Shown: positions 9,901 to 19,084 of the stretch, piece after piece
How the letters are laid out: every line of letters begins with the position of its first letter
Numbering within the stretch: the stretch's first letter is position 1
Assembly (NCBI GenBank): GCA_947627275.1
Contig: CANQVK010000004.1
Location: 43,284-107,283, forward strand
DNA length: 64,000 bases
Source: an uncultured Ruminococcus sp.
Lineage (GTDB): Bacteria > Bacillota > Clostridia > Oscillospirales > Ruminococcaceae
Direction: 5' to 3'
Position numbers and translations under genes: made by a program
The notes under the pieces: generated by a model
Told to the model about the DNA's origin: nothing
The model's database searches: none
What the model saw: only the letters and a program-made list of their open reading frames with translations

Positions 9901-10831
9901 CCCCCTCGGCGTACCTTCACGTATGAATATCGGTCAGGTGCTTGAAGTACACCTCGGCATGGCTTGCAAGGCTCTTGGCTGGCACATCATGACGCCTGTA
10001 TTTGACGGCGCACACGAGGACGACATACGCGACTGCTTCCGTATGGCAGACGAACAGAATAAGGAGCGCCGCGGCGATGAGTTCGAGCTTAACACAATGG
10101 ATAAGGTCATCAACCCCAAGGCTCTCGAATTCAATGAGGACTGTAAGTTCACACTCTATGACGGACGCACGGGCGAAAAGTTCGATAACCGTGTAACGGT
10201 GGGCTATATGTACTACATCAAGCTCCACCACCTTGTTGACGATAAGATACATGCACGTTCTGTAGGTCCGTATGCGCTCGTAACTCAGCAGCCGCTGGGC
10301 GGTAAAGCTCAGTTCGGCGGACAGCGTTTCGGAGAGATGGAAGTTTGGGCTTTGGAGGCTTACGGCGCTGCTTATACCCTCCAGGAGATCCTTACTGTTA
10401 AATCGGACGATACTATCGGACGCGTAAATACCTACGAGGCTATCGTTAAGGGTCAGAACGTTCCTACACCGGGCATTCCCGAGTCGTTCAAGGTTCTTAT
10501 CAAGGAAATGCAGTCCCTCGGTCTCGATGTCAAGGTTCTTGACATCAATCAGGAGGAGATCGACCTTAAACAAAGCTTCGACGACGATCCTATCCCTGTA
10601 CGAGGCGATTTCAACGATGAGGAGACAGAAAGTCTCGATGCGCTCTCCGATGATGAGATCGGCGATGCCGGCTTTACCCTCAACGCAGACGAAGAAGACG
10701 ATTTCGACAGCATCGAAAAGGACGATACCTTCAGCTTCGATGATGAGGAGGAAACTGACATCTTCGGCAGCGACGATGACGGCGAAAATTTTGACGATTT
10801 CGATCTTGAGGACGATTCATTTGACGACTGA
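6929..10831 (+). CDS. rpoB: DNA-directed RNA polymerase subunit beta
   Basis: The 1300-aa beta subunit, forming the catalytic cleft with RpoC. The start at 6929 is fixed by AAAGGAGG 8 nt upstream; a longer frame from 6818 has no SD. The rifampicin region (about 505-530: [26 protein letters not shown]) carries the sensitive-type Asp, His and Ser residues. [11 protein letters not shown] and [23 protein letters not shown], near the C-terminus, are typical. The last ~85 residues after IDLKQSF form an unusual, very acidic Asp/Glu/Ser/Phe tail ([21 protein letters not shown]) beyond the conserved domain. Co-transcribed with rpoC 103 bp downstream. Confidence 0.98.
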   Translation: MVNVTPKQLGKNVRMSFGKITEPLEMPNLIEVQKNSYKWFREEGLKEVFRDMTAITDYNGNLVLNFKDYRFDDTPKYTLAECKSRGATYQVAMRATATLCNKETGAVSESEIYMGDFPLMTDSGTFVINGAERVIVSQLVRSPGVYYAFEKDKTGKDLFSATVIPNRGAWLEYEMDSNDIVYVRIDKNRKIPLTTFIRALGIGTDEEIFELFGDDERLRQTILQKDQTKNTSDGLIDVYKKLRPGEPPTVESAITHLNNLFFDAKRYDLCRFGRYKYNKKLGIASRLAGHTLSEPVVNPMTGEVMAEAGETVSYDRACEIEQAGVYSAFVTVEAKEYYTNERGETQIRFVERVAKIIGNGMVDIKGYIDFDVEKYGINEKVSFKVLRDIMENSADDDELEENIKKKADELVPKHIILDDIFATISYFINLCEGVGTVDDIDHLGNRRIRSVGELLQNQFRIGYARMERGIRERMNIQTQDVNTLTPQTLINIRPISSAMKEFFCSSPLSQFMDQNNPLAELTHKRRLSALGPGGLSRDRAGFEVRDVHYSHYGRMCPIETPEGPNIGLISYLATFARINEYGFIEAPYRKVDKKTGVVTNEVVYMTADVEDNYVVAQANEPLTEDGKLARPRVNARHRDQILECEREIVDYMDVSPKMVVSVATSMIPFLENDDANRALMGSNMQRQAVPLLKTERPFVGTGMEYKAAVDSGVCIVSDCDGTVSYVDADKINVIGSDGIERKYELIKFKRSNQGTCVNQRPIVSRGEKIAKGQVLADGPATADGEISLGKNALIGFMTWEGYNYEDAVLLNERLVREDVFTSVHIEEYEIECRDTKLGPEEITRDIPNVGDDALANLDENGIIRIGSEVTAGDILVGKVTPKGETELTAEERLLRAIFGEKAREVRDNSLKVPHGEAGVIVDVKVFTRENCDELSAGVNMRVICYIAQKRKITVGDKMAGRHGNKGVVSRILPEEDMPFLPDGTPLDIVLNPLGVPSRMNIGQVLEVHLGMACKALGWHIMTPVFDGAHEDDIRDCFRMADEQNKERRGDEFELNTMDKVINPKALEFNEDCKFTLYDGRTGEKFDNRVTVGYMYYIKLHHLVDDKIHARSVGPYALVTQQPLGGKAQFGGQRFGEMEVWALEAYGAAYTLQEILTVKSDDTIGRVNTYEAIVKGQNVPTPGIPESFKVLIKEMQSLGLDVKVLDINQEEIDLKQSFDDDPIPVRGDFNDEETESLDALSDDEIGDAGFTLNADEEDDFDSIEKDDTFSFDDEEETDIFGSDDDGENFDDFDLEDDSFDD

Positions 10832-10845
10832 TAAGCCGTGCCGAA

Positions 10846-10881
10846 CAAGCATACAGGGAACGGCTTTTCCCCGTATGCTTG
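10846..10881 (+). other. Intercistronic hairpin between rpoB and rpoC
   Basis: CAAGCATACAGGG pairs with CCCCGTATGCTTG with one mismatch and a 10-nt loop. There is no T-tract after it, so it looks like an RNA processing or stability element and not a terminator. Confidence 0.55.
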
Positions 10882-10934
10882 CTGAAAAAGAGTTTTGAAT
10901 CAGGTATTCACATAAAATTGCAGGAGGTAGCAGT

Positions 10935-13900
10935 TTGGAATTTAATACTTTTGAATCGATAAAAATAGGTCTTGCGTCTCCCGAACAGATCAGAAGCTGG
11001 TCTTACGGCGTCGTTGAAAGACCCGAAACCATAAACTACAGAACACAGAAGCCCGAAAGAGACGGACTTTTCTGTGAAAGAATATTCGGACCTACCAAGG
11101 ACTGGGAGTGCCACTGCGGTAAATTCAAGAAGATTCGCTTCAAGGGCAAGGTATGCGACCGCTGCGGTGTCGAGGTAACGCGTGCGAGAGTTCGCCGCGA
11201 GAGAATGGGACATATCGAGCTTGCCGCTCCCGTTTCGCATATATGGTACTTTAAAGGCACACCCTCCCGTATAGGTCAGGTTCTTGAAGTGTCTCAGAAA
11301 AGACTTGAAGAAGTCCTTTACTTTACAAAATATATCGTTACCGACCCCGGAAATACCGAGCTTGTGAAGAAACAGCTCCTTTCAGAGAAAGAGTACTTCT
11401 CGTATATTGAAAAATACGGCGACGATTTCAAGGCGGAAATGGGTGCGGAGGCTATAAAAAAGCTCCTCAACGAGTACGATCCGGCACGCTATGACGCTCA
11501 GAAGTACCGCCTTATCGAGATGGGCAAAATTTCTCTGGACGGTGGAAAGGTAACATGCTTCAATAACCCCATGGAATGTCAGTGCGACGAGTGCCGTAAA
11601 TTTGCGGAGCTTACAGACGTTGAGTGGAAGAACAATATCGAGCTTTGTTCCGACGATCTGAAAAATGAGCTTGCGGGTCTCCCCTCGGGACAGAAAAGAG
11701 TCAAGCTCATAAAGAGATTGCAGATTATCGAGTCGTTCCGCCTTTCGGGAAACAAGCCCGAATGGATGATACTTGACGTTATCCCTGTAATTCCTCCGGA
11801 TATTCGTCCTATGATAATGCTGGACGGCGGACGCTATGCGACTTCCGACCTTAACGATCTCTACAGACGTGTTATCAACAGAAATAACCGCCTCAAGAGA
11901 ATGCTGGAGCTTGACGCTCCTGATATTATCGTAAGAAACGAAAAGCGTATGCTTCAGGAGGCTGTTGACGCTCTTATCGACAACGGCAGACACGGCAGAC
12001 CAGTTACAGGTCCGAACAACCGTGCTTTGAAGTCGCTTTCCGACATGCTTAAGGGTAAGCAGGGACGTTTCCGTCAGAACCTTCTCGGTAAGCGTGTAGA
12101 CTACTCGGGACGTTCCGTTATCGTTGTAGGCCCTGAGCTTAAAATGTATCAGTGCGGTCTGCCTAAGGAAATGGCTCTGGAGCTTTTCAAGCCGTTTGTT
12201 CTGAAAAGACTGGTCGATAAAAAGGCTATTGCTAATATCAAGTCCGCAAGAAAACTCATCGACCGTGCCGACAACAAGGTCTGGGACGCTCTTGAGGACG
12301 TTATCAAGGATCACCCCGTAATGCTCAACCGTGCGCCTACGCTTCACCGTCTTGGTATTCAGGCGTTTGAGCCTATTCTTGTTGAAGGCCGTGCGATCAA
12401 GCTTCATCCTCTCGTATGTTCGGCTTTCAATGCCGACTTTGACGGCGACCAGATGGCTGTACATCTTCCTCTTTCGGCAGAAGCTCAGGCTGAGGCTCGT
12501 TTCCTCATGCTTGCGGCAAATAACCTGCTTAAGCCCTCGGACGGAAAGCCTGTTGCAGTGCCTTCTCAGGATATGGTACTCGGTTCTTACTATCTGACGA
12601 TGGCTAAGCCCGGCGAACCCGGCGAAGGCAAGGTGTTCCGTGATGTGAATGAAGCGCTTATGGCTTATTACGAGCATGACGTTACGCTTCATGCCAATAT
12701 CAAGGTAAAGATAACCAAGGATGTGGGCGGCAAGAAAGTCTCGAAAATAATTGACGCTACAGTCGGCAGACTTATTTTCAACGAAAACATTCCTCAGAAT
12801 CTGGGCTATGTTGACAGAACGAACTCTGATAAGCAGTTTGATCTGGAGGTTGCGTTCCTTGTAGGAAAGAAGCAGCTCTCCGATATTATCGAGAGATGTA
12901 TCAAGATACACGGTACAACGACTACGTCGGAGGTACTTGACCGTATCAAGGCTCTCGGATATAAATATTCGACCCGTGCGGCTCTTACCGTTGCCGTATG
13001 CGACGCTACGATACCTCCTCAGAAAAAGGAGATACTCGCCAAGGCGGACGAGGCTGTACAGGAGATCACGGACGAGTATAACTACGGTTATATTTCAGCT
13101 CAGGAGAAGTCCAAGAAGATCGTTACTCTCTGGACAGACACTACAGACGCCGTTACAAACGCCCTGAAAGCGAACTTCGACAGATACAATCCTATATGGA
13201 TGATGGCTGATTCCGGCGCTCGTGGTTCTATTTCACAGATCCGTCAACTTGCAGGAATGCGTGGACTTATCGCAAATACTTCTGGTGCGGTCATCGAGAT
13301 CCCTATTCGTGCTAATTACCGTGAGGGTCTTAACATTTTGGAATACTTTATTGCCTCCCGTGGCGCAAGAAAGGGACTTGCCGATACGGCTCTGCGTACT
13401 GCCGACTCGGGTTACCTTACACGTCGTCTTGTTGACGTTTCTCAGGATGTCATCATTCGTGAGGAGGACTGCGGCACTACAGACGGCATTGAAGTATTCG
13501 AGATCAGAAACGGCAACGAAGTTGTTGAACCCTTTGCGGAGAGACTTGTCGGACGTTTCCTTGCAGACGACCTCAGAGACGAGGCGGGCGAGCTTATCGT
13601 TTCAAGAAATAAGCTTATCAGCGATGCGGACGCAAAGAAGATCATCGAGGCGGGCGTTGAACGTATCAAGATACGTTCTGTACTCAACTGTAAGGCAAGA
13701 ACGGGCGTTTGTGCCAAGTGCTACGGAGCGAATCTTGCATTTAACAATATCGTATCCGTCGGCGAGGCTGTCGGCGTAATTGCAGCTCAGTCGATCGGCG
13801 AGCCGGGTACTCAGCTTACAATGAGAACGTTCCATACGGGCGGCGTTGCTTCTGCCGATGCGGAGGACATCACACAGGGTCTTCCCCGTGTTGAGGAACT

Positions 13901-14675
13901 TTTCGAGAGCAGACGACCCAAGGGAGCCGCCATTCTTTCCAAGATCTCGGGCAAGATCCATATCGAAGAAGTCAAGACTACGAGAAACATCATTGTTTCC
14001 AACGATGAAACGGGCGAGTCTGAGAACTATATGATACCCTATAACTTTAAGATACGCGTTCAGGAGGGTCAGGAAATACCCAAGGGTACTCGTCTTACAG
14101 AGGGTAATATCTATCCTGCCGATATACTCAATATCCTCGGCACAATGGAGGTTCAGAACTATATTATCAATGAGGTTCAGAAGGTTTACCGTTTGCAGGG
14201 TGTTGACATCAACGATAAGCACATCGAGGTCATAGTCCGTCAGATGCTCCGTAAGGTGAAGGTTGAAGAATCTGGTTCAAGCTATCTGCTGCCCGGTACT
14301 CTTGTGGACAGCAAGGAGATAGATATTATCAACGCCGAGCTTCAGGCGCGTATAGACGCTGGAGAGTACGATTTGCAGCTTGTGCAGTATACGCCTGTTC
14401 TTCAGGGTATTACGAAGGCTTCATCAAATTCAGACAGCTTCATGTCGGCGGCTTCCTTCCAAGAGACTACAAAGGCTCTTACGGACGCTGCTATCAGAGG
14501 CAAGAGCGACAAGCTCCTCGGACTTAAAGAAAACGTTATTATCGGTAAGCTTATTCCTGCCGGTACAGGTATGGAATGCTATAATCAGGTCAAGGTCGTT
14601 AAGACAGAAACAGCCTCCGAGCATAATATTGCTGCTCCTGCGGCAGCTGCAAGCGCTCCTATGGCGCAGATCTGA
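10935..14675 (+). CDS. rpoC: DNA-directed RNA polymerase subunit beta'
   Basis: The 1246-aa beta' subunit. The start is TTG at 10935, with AGGAGG 7 nt upstream; no ATG alternative fits. Motifs in order: first zinc-binding set (CHCGKF...CDRCG, about 55-75), [25 protein letters not shown], catalytic [12 protein letters not shown] (about 499-510) whose Asp residues bind Mg, bridge-helix region [23 protein letters not shown], second zinc set ending [13 protein letters not shown], and [20 protein letters not shown]. The C-terminus ends in an Ala-rich tail. A strong terminator follows 16 bp after the stop. Confidence 0.98.
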   Translation: MEFNTFESIKIGLASPEQIRSWSYGVVERPETINYRTQKPERDGLFCERIFGPTKDWECHCGKFKKIRFKGKVCDRCGVEVTRARVRRERMGHIELAAPVSHIWYFKGTPSRIGQVLEVSQKRLEEVLYFTKYIVTDPGNTELVKKQLLSEKEYFSYIEKYGDDFKAEMGAEAIKKLLNEYDPARYDAQKYRLIEMGKISLDGGKVTCFNNPMECQCDECRKFAELTDVEWKNNIELCSDDLKNELAGLPSGQKRVKLIKRLQIIESFRLSGNKPEWMILDVIPVIPPDIRPMIMLDGGRYATSDLNDLYRRVINRNNRLKRMLELDAPDIIVRNEKRMLQEAVDALIDNGRHGRPVTGPNNRALKSLSDMLKGKQGRFRQNLLGKRVDYSGRSVIVVGPELKMYQCGLPKEMALELFKPFVLKRLVDKKAIANIKSARKLIDRADNKVWDALEDVIKDHPVMLNRAPTLHRLGIQAFEPILVEGRAIKLHPLVCSAFNADFDGDQMAVHLPLSAEAQAEARFLMLAANNLLKPSDGKPVAVPSQDMVLGSYYLTMAKPGEPGEGKVFRDVNEALMAYYEHDVTLHANIKVKITKDVGGKKVSKIIDATVGRLIFNENIPQNLGYVDRTNSDKQFDLEVAFLVGKKQLSDIIERCIKIHGTTTTSEVLDRIKALGYKYSTRAALTVAVCDATIPPQKKEILAKADEAVQEITDEYNYGYISAQEKSKKIVTLWTDTTDAVTNALKANFDRYNPIWMMADSGARGSISQIRQLAGMRGLIANTSGAVIEIPIRANYREGLNILEYFIASRGARKGLADTALRTADSGYLTRRLVDVSQDVIIREEDCGTTDGIEVFEIRNGNEVVEPFAERLVGRFLADDLRDEAGELIVSRNKLISDADAKKIIEAGVERIKIRSVLNCKARTGVCAKCYGANLAFNNIVSVGEAVGVIAAQSIGEPGTQLTMRTFHTGGVASADAEDITQGLPRVEELFESRRPKGAAILSKISGKIHIEEVKTTRNIIVSNDETGESENYMIPYNFKIRVQEGQEIPKGTRLTEGNIYPADILNILGTMEVQNYIINEVQKVYRLQGVDINDKHIEVIVRQMLRKVKVEESGSSYLLPGTLVDSKEIDIINAELQARIDAGEYDLQLVQYTPVLQGITKASSNSDSFMSAASFQETTKALTDAAIRGKSDKLLGLKENVIIGKLIPAGTGMECYNQVKVVKTETASEHNIAAPAAAASAPMAQI

Positions 14676-14691
14676 ATATTTTAAACAGCAG

Positions 14692-14727
14692 ACGATGTCC
14701 CATTCCTCTTTGGGGGACATCGTTTTC
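14692..14727 (+). terminator. Terminator of the rpoBC operon
   Basis: ACGATGTCCC/GGGACATCGT stem with a T-rich loop and trailing TTTTC, immediately after rpoC. Confidence 0.85.
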
Positions 14728-14749
14728 TGCTAAGGAAATGGGGATTATT

Positions 14750-15913
14750 ATGAAAAAAATAATTGCGTCGATTTTAGCTTTATCAGTTATTACAGCGGTA
14801 TTTTGTTCATGCGGTAACGATGAGCCGAGTTCATCGGAGGAAATCATTTTGCCAACCTCGGAGGAAAGCTCCGCTGTTGAAGATGTTACTGAAGAAATTA
14901 CAGAGGAATCTTCGGAAATCATAGAGACTTCCGAAAGCAAAGCCGAAAACTCGTCAAACGCTTTGACAAATGACGACTATAAATCCGTCCTCACTGAGGG
15001 TTACAAAGCCTTTGAGAGCCGTGACGTCGATAGGATATTGCAGATTTCAGTTCCCGAAGGCACCTATAATTCAATGAAAAGCACTGGTTTTAACAAAGCG
15101 ATCGTAGATGAATTCGACAATATTTTTGATACTGAAACGAATATTGGAAATGTTGAAGTTCTGTCTGTTGAAACTGCCGAGCCTGAGGAACTCGAGTCCA
15201 TAGAAAAGGCATATTCTTTCTTTGACAGTATTTTCGGCATTATGGCGGACACAGGTATAACCTATGCAATGCTTTCCGGCGAAGAAAGTATTCCCGAAGA
15301 AAAAATGCAGCTTATGAAGGAGCTCACAAGCAAATTTGAAGATATAAACGACCTTGAGAACATTGATATTACTGTTGAATTTGAAACATACGCCCATGTT
15401 ACATACTCTATCAACGGTGAAGAAATCACGATGCCGGTGTTCAACACAGTAGGCGAAGAACTGAAAATTGACTCTATTATCGCTCCGTCCATGATAGGAT
15501 ATGTAAGCAAGTCAAAACAGCAAGCCGCCAATGCAAACGCCAAAACTATTTATAATGCGGCAAATGCTGCTATTTTAGAATTAAGTGAAGAAGGGATCAT
15601 ATTTGAGGGTGTGAACATTATAAGTTCCGACCACGAAAAAAACGTTCTCAACGGAATTTCCGAGGATACTCTTGAAAAATTATTTGATAAGATGGAGTGT
15701 TTCTATGACGAAGTTGATGAAAAGGAATTTTTCCTCGTTTTAAATCAGGATTTATGCGAATTTACTGCCGTTAGCGAAAATGATAAAACTGCAACATATC
15801 CTATGGTTTCTATCTTTAATGGCGAGACGGTCGAACAGGTTGACAGTCTGCCCGAGTTTGACGAACTTTATGAAGATGTATTGAAGAATATTTCAAAGCT
15901 TGATGAGCGTTGA
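14750..15913 (+). CDS. Putative lipoprotein of unknown function
   Basis: A 387-aa protein starting MKKIIASILALSVITAVFCSCGN: a typical signal peptide with a lipobox-like CSC (cleavage before Cys at about residue 21). A Ser/Glu-rich linker (about 25-75) follows, then a mixed alpha/beta region I do not recognise. ATG at 14750 is chosen for the position of the signal peptide and GGGG 6 nt upstream; an ATG at 14738 would add four residues. It probably sits on the outer face of the membrane. No promoter was seen in the short gap after the rpoC terminator, so read-through may contribute. Confidence 0.75.
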   Translation: MKKIIASILALSVITAVFCSCGNDEPSSSEEIILPTSEESSAVEDVTEEITEESSEIIETSESKAENSSNALTNDDYKSVLTEGYKAFESRDVDRILQISVPEGTYNSMKSTGFNKAIVDEFDNIFDTETNIGNVEVLSVETAEPEELESIEKAYSFFDSIFGIMADTGITYAMLSGEESIPEEKMQLMKELTSKFEDINDLENIDITVEFETYAHVTYSINGEEITMPVFNTVGEELKIDSIIAPSMIGYVSKSKQQAANANAKTIYNAANAAILELSEEGIIFEGVNIISSDHEKNVLNGISEDTLEKLFDKMECFYDEVDEKEFFLVLNQDLCEFTAVSENDKTATYPMVSIFNGETVEQVDSLPEFDELYEDVLKNISKLDER

Positions 15914-15962
15914 AAATTTCCGGCATTTTATTTGCGTTTCAACAAAAAAACTAAAAAAATAC

Positions 15963-15991
15963 TGGACAAATAAAAAAAAATATGGTATAAT
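15963..15991 (+). promoter_or_regulatory. Sigma-A promoter of the 16032 gene
   Basis: TGGACA, a 17-bp A-rich spacer and a perfect TATAAT, 40 bp upstream of the start codon. Confidence 0.75.
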
Positions 15992-16031
15992 ATAAATCAT
16001 ACGATTTCGAGTTTTATTTGAGGTGTTTATA

Positions 16032-16442
16032 ATGGATCTTTTTTCTATATTCAAGGGCGGCAAATATTTTGACAAGCATATCGCTCCAAAATGCGACTAT
16101 TGTCAGTTCGGCAGACGCGCTAAGGACGGCAACAAAGTTCTGTGCGAAAAAAGGGGACTTGTAAACTGCAACGATTCCTGCGGCAAGTTTATCTACTCTC
16201 CTCTTAAGCGTATCCCCGTAAAACAGTTGAATTTTGTTGGAAGTCTTGCGGACGAGGATATTTACATAGAATCAGCCGGCGACCGCGCTGAAAAAGAAGA
16301 ACAGGAAAAGCCGGCTGAAAAAGCCGCTGCAAATAAAGAAGCTGCTCCCAAGGAGAATGAAGCTGCCGAGCCAAAAGCTGAGGAAACTCCCGATACTTCG
16401 AAAACTGCTTCGTCTGATACTGCCGACGATTCAGCCGAATAA
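16032..16442 (+). CDS. Small Cys-rich protein of unknown function
   Basis: A 136-aa protein with an N-terminal Cys cluster (CDYC, then CEKRGLVNCNDSC, about residues 22-55) that could bind a metal. A low-complexity Ala/Glu/Lys-rich tail (about 85-136) follows. GAGGTG precedes the ATG at 16032; a GTG 9 bp upstream is less likely. It has its own promoter. Similar small Cys proteins are common in Ruminococcaceae but have no assigned role that I can name. Confidence 0.7.
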   Translation: MDLFSIFKGGKYFDKHIAPKCDYCQFGRRAKDGNKVLCEKRGLVNCNDSCGKFIYSPLKRIPVKQLNFVGSLADEDIYIESAGDRAEKEEQEKPAEKAAANKEAAPKENEAAEPKAEETPDTSKTASSDTADDSAE

Positions 16443-16510
16443 TATCGTAACTTTGAATTTATATGATATGCGGTGGTTTTAGTCCGGAGACTGCTGTATA
16501 TTATATATTA

Positions 16511-16670
16511 AGGCAGCCTCTAAAAACCTCTTTTGGCAAAAATCAGCTATGCACGGCATATGCTGAGTCAAGTGCCCGCGGAGGGTGACGGCCAGCTTTC
16601 GGACACTTTCCTTGCCGCTGTCGAACTTATCTGATTTTTGCTTGATCAAATAGGTTTTTAGAGGTTGCCT
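16511..16670. mobile_element. 160-bp MITE-like element, family A
   Basis: Terminal inverted repeats of 20 bp match at 19 positions (left AAGGCAGCCTCTAAAAACCT). The interior is non-coding and GC-richer. It is flanked by TA on both sides, or by TTAA if the ends are placed one base further in. That suggests a TA-target (IS630/mariner-like) or TTAA-target transposase acting in trans. It fills most of the gap between 16443 and 16726; the rest shows nothing. Confidence 0.65.
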
Positions 16671-16726
16671 TAAAGTGTTCTGTTAGGTTCTGTTTTATTA
16701 CTGACTGTACTGAAAAGGAGAAATTA

Positions 16727-16975
16727 ATGACTTCATTCAAAACCTTGGGTTTCGGTAAGACAATGGAAGATAAGCTCCACTCAGTCGATATTCATTCCGC
16801 TGAAGAATTAATCAATATCGGCAGTAAACAAGCAGCATTCCGTCTTAAAGTCAAATATCCGAATACTTGCGTTGTTATTCTTTATTACCTTGAAGCCGCT
16901 ATTCGCGGCGTTGATATAAAACAATTGGATAATGCTTGTAAATCAGAATTAAAGGAATACTTTAAACAAATATAA
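16727..16975 (+). CDS. TfoX C-terminal domain protein
   Basis: An 82-aa stand-alone copy of the TfoX/Sxy C-terminal helix-hairpin-helix-like domain: LGFGKTMEDKLHSVDIHSAEEL, then LEAAIRGVDIKQL. The full-length family (competence regulators) has an N-terminal domain that is absent here, but short single-domain forms are common. AAAAGGAG lies 7 nt upstream of the ATG. The function in Firmicutes is not established. It sits immediately left of the tRNA-Leu cassette array and ends 10 bp before the first tRNA-like remnant. Confidence 0.8.
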   Translation: MTSFKTLGFGKTMEDKLHSVDIHSAEELINIGSKQAAFRLKVKYPNTCVVILYYLEAAIRGVDIKQLDNACKSELKEYFKQI

Positions 16976-16985
16976 AAAATCATTC

Positions 16986-17009
16986 GCTTGTGTTGAAATT
17001 GGCAGACAC
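16986..17009 (+). repeat. Degenerate tRNA-Leu 5' remnant (copy 1)
   Basis: TGTTGAAATTGGCAGACAC matches the D-arm region of tRNA-Leu at 18861. The acceptor part (GCTTG for GCGCCTG) is decayed. It is the oldest-looking of four copies and lies directly before the GrpB-like gene. Confidence 0.6.
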
Positions 17010-17033
17010 ATTGGAATTTGCGAGGTCATAAGA

Positions 17034-17600
17034 GTGGGAAAAGAATTATTGCAGATGTCGTTAGATGAATTGTGGGATCTATTCCCAATAGCTCTTGTTG
17101 CCCATAATGATAAATGGAAATTGCTTTACGCCGAAATCGAAACAGAGCTAAAAAGCATTTTATCCGGCTGCCGGATCGAAAGGATCAGCCATATCGGAAG
17201 TACGGCTATATCGGGAATATGGGCAAAGGATATTGTCGATGTGCTTATTGAGGTGTCAAAAGAATCCGACATTGAGGATACCGCAAGGACGATCGAAAAT
17301 AACGGATTTATCCGAATGTCTGCGGCAGCGGACAGAATATCTTTTAACCGTGGATATACGACAAAGGGATTTGCTGACAAGGTTTTTCATGTTCATGTTC
17401 GCTACGTTGGAGATAATGATGAGTTGTATTTCAGAGATTACCTAAATGAACACGAAGAAATTGCTAAAGAATATGAGACTATGAAATTACAATTGTGGAA
17501 ACAATTTGAATATGACAGGGACGCTTACACAAATTCCAAGACAGAGTTCGTTAAGAAATGGACTTCTGAAGCAAGGAAAGTTTATAATGGAAGGTACTGA
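17034..17600 (+). CDS. GrpB family (nucleotidyltransferase-fold) protein
   Basis: A 188-aa protein with the GrpB/UPF0157 hallmark HIGSTAISGIWAKDIVDVLIEV (about residues 52-73), matching the HIGSTA-x-GL-x-AKPIID pattern of the nucleotidyltransferase-like fold. HVHV and YFRDYL further on also fit, as does the C-terminal YTNSKTEFV. The GTG start at 17034 has GAGGT 7 nt upstream. Biochemical activity in this family is uncertain; some members are linked to CoA or antibiotic metabolism. It is the cargo of the first half-tRNA cassette. Confidence 0.85.
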   Translation: MGKELLQMSLDELWDLFPIALVAHNDKWKLLYAEIETELKSILSGCRIERISHIGSTAISGIWAKDIVDVLIEVSKESDIEDTARTIENNGFIRMSAAADRISFNRGYTTKGFADKVFHVHVRYVGDNDELYFRDYLNEHEEIAKEYETMKLQLWKQFEYDRDAYTNSKTEFVKKWTSEARKVYNGRY

Positions 17601-17639
17601 CCTTTCTTAAAATCTGCTGTGCAGATAAAATCCAGACAG

Positions 17640-17686
17640 AAAATTTAATATGCGCCTGTGGTGAAATTGGCAGACACGCAAGATTT
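17640..17686 (+). repeat. tRNA-Leu 5'-half direct repeat (copy 2)
   Basis: A 47-bp repeat identical to copy 3. It has a 12-bp AT-rich lead (AAAATTTAATAT), then GCGCCTG and the D-arm up to GCAAGATTT in the anticodon loop, where identity to the tRNA stops. The 3' half of the tRNA is absent. Confidence 0.85.
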
Positions 17687-17717
17687 CGTTTGCGTTACGA
17701 TATTGGAGGTAAATATT

Positions 17718-18158
17718 ATGGATAATAACTTGATTAGTACTGGTAACTGTGGCGAATATTTTGTGGCTGCTGAGTTGGAACGTCGTGGGTTTACTGTCGC
17801 TGTACCAATGTCAAATGTAGAAAATTTCGATATTTTAGCTATAAATCGCTCAACACATAAACAAATTGCTGTGCAGGTAAAAACGACAAAAGACCAAAAA
17901 AAGGAGTGGGTACTTAATAAAAAATGTGAAGAATTTTTTGGTGACAACATTTTTTATGTGTTTGTTGCACTACGAGGTTTAAATAATCCTGAATTTCATA
18001 TTGTCCCAAGTCAAACTATTGCAGAAACAGTTGCACTTGCCCATAAAACCTGGTTATCCACTCCAGGAAGAAATGGTGTTGCACATAAAGATAATCCTGT
18101 TAGAAAATTTGAGGATACAGAAAATAAATACCTTGATAATTGGCAAATACTCTATTAA
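17718..18158 (+). CDS. PD-(D/E)XK nuclease-like protein
   Basis: A 146-aa protein with a compact PD-(D/E)XK layout: Glu13 in GEYFVAAELERRG, Asp38 in NFDILAI, and Gln53-x-Lys55 in AVQVKTT. This matches the small stand-alone PDDEXK endonuclease-like proteins also found near introns and mobile elements. Catalysis is inferred from these residues only. The ATG at 17718 follows GGAGGT by 6 nt; an in-frame upstream ATG starts inside the tRNA remnant and is rejected. Low-GC codon use differs from the core genes. Single cargo gene between tRNA-half copies 2 and 3. Confidence 0.65.
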   Translation: MDNNLISTGNCGEYFVAAELERRGFTVAVPMSNVENFDILAINRSTHKQIAVQVKTTKDQKKEWVLNKKCEEFFGDNIFYVFVALRGLNNPEFHIVPSQTIAETVALAHKTWLSTPGRNGVAHKDNPVRKFEDTENKYLDNWQILY

Positions 18159-18182
18159 TAAGTTGGCGTTCAAATCGACAGC

Positions 18183-18234
18183 AAAATTTAATATGCGCCT
18201 GTGGTGAAATTGGCAGACACGCAAGATTTAGGTT
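18183..18234 (+). repeat. tRNA-Leu 5'-half direct repeat (copy 3)
   Basis: The same 47-bp repeat as copy 2, extending 5 bp further (AGGTT), so it matches the tRNA through the whole anticodon loop. It then diverges into TGCGTTAC, which copy 2 also has just after its break. Confidence 0.85.
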
Positions 18235-18295
18235 GCGTTACTACAGTGAAAAGTACAATTGTAGCAAATCGGAATTTGTAGAGGAGATAGTAAAT

Positions 18296-18796
18296 ATGTT
18301 TTTGAGAAATTATAAAAAAGAAGATTCAGCAATAATCTATAAATGGCTCAGAACTGAAGAAGAATTATACAAATGGTCGGCTGACAGATTTAATAAATTT
18401 CCACTTTTTGAAGATGACATTGACAATAGCTATACTCCACAGATTGAAACCGGAAGATTTATTCCACTTACAGCGATAGATGAGGAGGAAAATTTATTAG
18501 GTCATTTTATAATTCGATATCCAAGAGAAGATGATGACTCTACTGTTCGATTTGGATTTGTTATATTGAATCCTGCTTTACGAGGCAAAGGCTACGGAAA
18601 GAGACTCTTGCATCTTGGAATAGAGTATGTTAAAGACAATTTAAGTGCGAAACGAATTGATTTAGGTGTATTTTCAAACAATGATAATGCAAGATTTTGT
18701 TACGAATCGGTTGGATTTAGAGAGTACAGTAGGCGAAAATGTGAGATGCCAATAGGTGTATGGGAATGTATTGATATGGAGTTATTTATAACATAA
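18296..18796 (+). CDS. GNAT family N-acetyltransferase
   Basis: A 166-aa acetyltransferase of the GNAT fold. The acetyl-CoA-binding motif A is LRGKGYGKRLLHLG (about 97-110), with the VFSNNDNARFCYESVGF motif B region behind it. The substrate is unknown. The ATG at 18296 has GAGGAGAT upstream; a longer frame from 18140 runs through the tRNA-like repeat and is rejected. AT-rich compared with core genes. It is the cargo of the third half-tRNA cassette and ends 52 bp before copy 4, which belongs to the intact tRNA-Leu. Confidence 0.85.
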   Translation: MFLRNYKKEDSAIIYKWLRTEEELYKWSADRFNKFPLFEDDIDNSYTPQIETGRFIPLTAIDEEENLLGHFIIRYPREDDDSTVRFGFVILNPALRGKGYGKRLLHLGIEYVKDNLSAKRIDLGVFSNNDNARFCYESVGFREYSRRKCEMPIGVWECIDMELFIT

Positions 18797-18860
18797 AAGA
18801 ACAAACGAATACGAGGAATTTCACAGTTTATCGCATAAGTAAAAAAGGAAAATTAAATAT

Positions 18861-18945
18861 GCGCCTGTGGTGAAACTGGCAGACACGCAAGATTTAGGTT
18901 CTTGTGCCGAGAGGCATGCAGGTTCGATTCCTGTCAGGCGCACCA
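18861..18945 (+). tRNA. tRNA-Leu (anticodon UAG)
   Basis: A complete class II tRNA: acceptor GCGCCTG/CAGGCGC, D-arm GTGAAACTGGCAGACAC, anticodon stem CAAGA/TCTTG with loop TTTAGGT (anticodon TAG), variable arm TGCCGAGAGGCA, T-arm GCAGGTTCGATTCCTGT and encoded CCA. It is the only complete copy; three 5'-half copies lie upstream. The 12-bp AT-rich lead (18849-18860) is shared with the upstream copies. Confidence 0.97.
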
Positions 18946-19010
18946 ACGGTAAAGTTACGAAATGTAATTCTGCCTTAAATTTTATAAAATTAATTAAAGG
19001 AGATCGTTGT

Positions 19011-19046
19011 TTGAATAAAAATAACCGACCTGAGATAGCAGCGTAA
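19011..19046 (+). CDS. Leader peptide, 11 codons
   Basis: A TTG start with AAAGGAGAT 7-8 nt upstream encodes (M)NKNNRPEIAA then TAA. The start echoes the MNKN start of the downstream acetyltransferase. Its last codons overlap the first arm of the competing hairpins at 19032-19084, as expected for translation-dependent attenuation. Too short for homology, so support is SD plus position. Confidence 0.5.
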   Translation: MNKNNRPEIAA

Positions 19047-19084
19047 ACGGGAGGTTTGCGAATACTATCTCACACAAACCTCCC
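19032..19084 (+). promoter_or_regulatory. Candidate attenuator with two mutually exclusive hairpins
   Basis: Arm 1 GAGATAG (19032-19038) can pair with arm 3 CTATCTC (19065-19071). Arm 2 GGGAGGTTTG (19049-19058) can pair perfectly with arm 4 CAAACCTCCC (19075-19084). The pairs interleave, so only one forms unless they make a pseudoknot. The 2:4 stem is followed by TTGTTG, a weak terminator-like tail. The GNAT start is 34 nt downstream. Confidence 0.5.

Noticed and set aside
11382..12911. 509-codon minus-strand ORF opposite rpoC
   Set aside because: Shadow frame of a strongly coding gene with biased third positions; no SD or known motif.
17658..17717. Upstream in-frame start of the PD-(D/E)XK gene
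   Set aside because: It begins inside the tRNA-half repeat; GGAGGT precedes 17718.
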